Part shown: piece by piece, positions 63,101-64,000 of the stretch
Numbering within the stretch: the first letter of the stretch is position 1
Layout of the letters: every line of letters starts with the position of its first letter
Source: Trichlorobacter ammonificans
Lineage (GTDB): Bacteria; Desulfobacterota; Desulfuromonadia; Geobacterales; Pseudopelobacteraceae
DNA: 64,000 nucleotides
Direction of reading: 5' to 3'
NCBI RefSeq assembly: GCF_933509905.1
Contig: NZ_OW150024.1
Location: 1,476,001-1,540,000 of the forward strand
Position numbers and translations under genes: made by a program
The notes under the pieces: generated by a model
Database searches by the model: none
What the model was told of the DNA's origin: nothing
Seen by the model: only the letters and a program-made list of their open reading frames with translations

Positions 63101-64000
63101 CCGAACTCGACCAAAGACAACTGGGCAACACCCTGTGGGGCATTGCCGACCAACTGCGCGGGGCAATGAATGCGGACGACTTCCGCGATTACATGCTCTC
63201 CTTCCTCTTCCTGCGCTATCTGTCGGACAACTATGAAACGGCGGCGCAAAGGGAGCTGGGGCCGGATTATCCGAAACTGGACGCAGGCAATCGCAGCACA
63301 CCGCTGGCGGTGTGGTACGCGCAAAATCCGGACGATACCGCCGAATTCGAAAAGCAGATGCGCCGTAAGATGCATTACGTCATCCAGCCCGTCTACCTGT
63401 GGGGGAGCATTGCCGAGATGGCGCGCACCCAGGACAGGGAACTGCTGCACACCCTGCAAAACGCTTTCGATTACATCGAGAACGAATCCTTCGCCAGCAC
63501 TTTCGGCGGACTCTTCTCCGAGATCAATCTGAATTCCGAAAAGCTGGGCAAGGGGTACGAAGCACGCAATGCCAAGCTCTGCACCATCATCAAGGCGATT
63601 GCCGAGGGGCTGGCCCAGTTTTCCACTGACAAGGACACCCTGGGCGATGCTTACGAATACCTGATCGGCCAGTTTGCCGCCGGCTCCGGCAAGAAGGCGG
63701 GCGAGTTCTACACCCCCCAGCAGATTTCCAGCATCTTGTCGGGCATCGTCACGCTGGACAGCCAGGAACCGGCCACCGGCAAGAAGAAGCAACTGGAGAG
63801 CGTCTTCGACTTTGCCTGCGGCTCGGGCTCGCTGCTGCTCAACGTGCGCCACCGCATGGGGGCGCACGGCATCGGCAAGATTTACGGTCAGGAGAAAAAC
63901 ATCACCACCTACAACCTGGCGCGCATGAACATGCTGCTGCACGGGGTGAAGGATTCCGAGTTCGAGATGTATCACGGCGACACGCTGACCAACGACTGGG
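63097..64000 (+). CDS. hsdM: Type I restriction-modification methyltransferase HsdM, partial
   Basis: This is the first 301 codons of the adenine methyltransferase subunit; the gene runs off the window end. The N-terminal helical domain (LWGIADQLRGAMNADDFRDYMLSFLFLRYLSD) and the catalytic-domain start are visible. The AdoMet loop is FDFACGSGSLLLNV, and FYTPQQISSIL is also typical. The NPPF motif lies beyond the end. It starts with GTG overlapping the upstream stop. Because hsdM is separated from hsdR and hsdS by three genes, transcription of the whole island must be coordinated or use additional promoters. Confidence 0.94.
   Translation, partial: MTELDQRQLGNTLWGIADQLRGAMNADDFRDYMLSFLFLRYLSDNYETAAQRELGPDYPKLDAGNRSTPLAVWYAQNPDDTAEFEKQMRRKMHYVIQPVYLWGSIAEMARTQDRELLHTLQNAFDYIENESFASTFGGLFSEINLNSEKLGKGYEARNAKLCTIIKAIAEGLAQFSTDKDTLGDAYEYLIGQFAAGSGKKAGEFYTPQQISSILSGIVTLDSQEPATGKKKQLESVFDFACGSGSLLLNVRHRMGAHGIGKIYGQEKNITTYNLARMNMLLHGVKDSEFEMYHGDTLTNDW

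Overview
The window looks like chromosome from a member of the Geobacterales (Desulfuromonadota, Geobacter or Trichlorobacter-like). This is an inference from gene content and order: an ihfA-merR-tRNA-Pro block, a citramalate synthase for isoleucine, a PyrR-controlled pyrimidine operon, a PtsP-type enzyme I, many two-component proteins and a Pfa-type secondary lipid synthase. No species name can be read from the sequence alone.

Layout. Positions 1-6.6 kb hold signalling genes: the 5' part of a methyl-accepting chemotaxis protein, a CheW, a PocR-domain histidine kinase with its sigma-54 response regulator, and a divergent receiver-kinase hybrid. Positions 6.7-11.4 kb form a tightly overlapping plus-strand operon for dCMP deaminase, NrdR, RibD, RibE, RibAB, QueH and a small membrane protein; no ribH is present. 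A GTG-started two-cluster ferredoxin, acetate kinase, a TPR protein, GAF-PtsP, IHF alpha, a MerR regulator and tRNA-Pro(GGG) follow, up to 17.45 kb.

Positions 17.5-21.3 kb hold the most unusual structure in the window. It is a tandem array made of three copies (R1-R3) of a roughly 306-312 bp hairpin-rich non-coding element. Between them lie two copies of a three-gene minus-strand operon: an excisionase-like HTH protein, a probable ribbon-helix-helix protein and an unrecognised 179-residue protein. Each operon has a strong sigma-70 promoter overlaid by four TGTGTC repeats with conserved 10-29-10 bp spacing. R1 and R2 appear identical by eye, while the genes differ at many mostly synonymous sites.

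Positions 21.3-35.6 kb hold a LysR regulator, a DUF1858 protein, greA and the pyrimidine operon, all on the minus strand. The operon order is pyrR-pyrB-pyrC-DUF488-carA-radical SAM-DUF486-carB-carB-greA. Its leader carries a promoter, a PyrR-binding loop and an attenuator terminator. There are two complete carB genes in tandem but only one carA. Positions 35.6-38.1 kb carry a tiny zinc-ribbon protein, a ComEA-like helix-hairpin-helix protein and cimA.

Positions 38.3-54.3 kb are a four-gene plus-strand operon for a polyunsaturated-fatty-acid-like synthase: PfaD enoyl reductase, PfaA (KS-AT-3xACP-KR-DH), PfaC (KS-CLF-AT-DH-DH) and a FabH/OleA-like condensing enzyme. There is no separate PfaB and no phosphopantetheinyl transferase. 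Its product is not known from sequence.

Positions 54.4-64 kb are a defence island: hsdR, a DUF1016 nuclease-like gene, hsdS, a RloC-like zinc-hook ATPase with a candidate anticodon-nuclease triad, a RhuM-family gene and the start of hsdM, which runs off the window.
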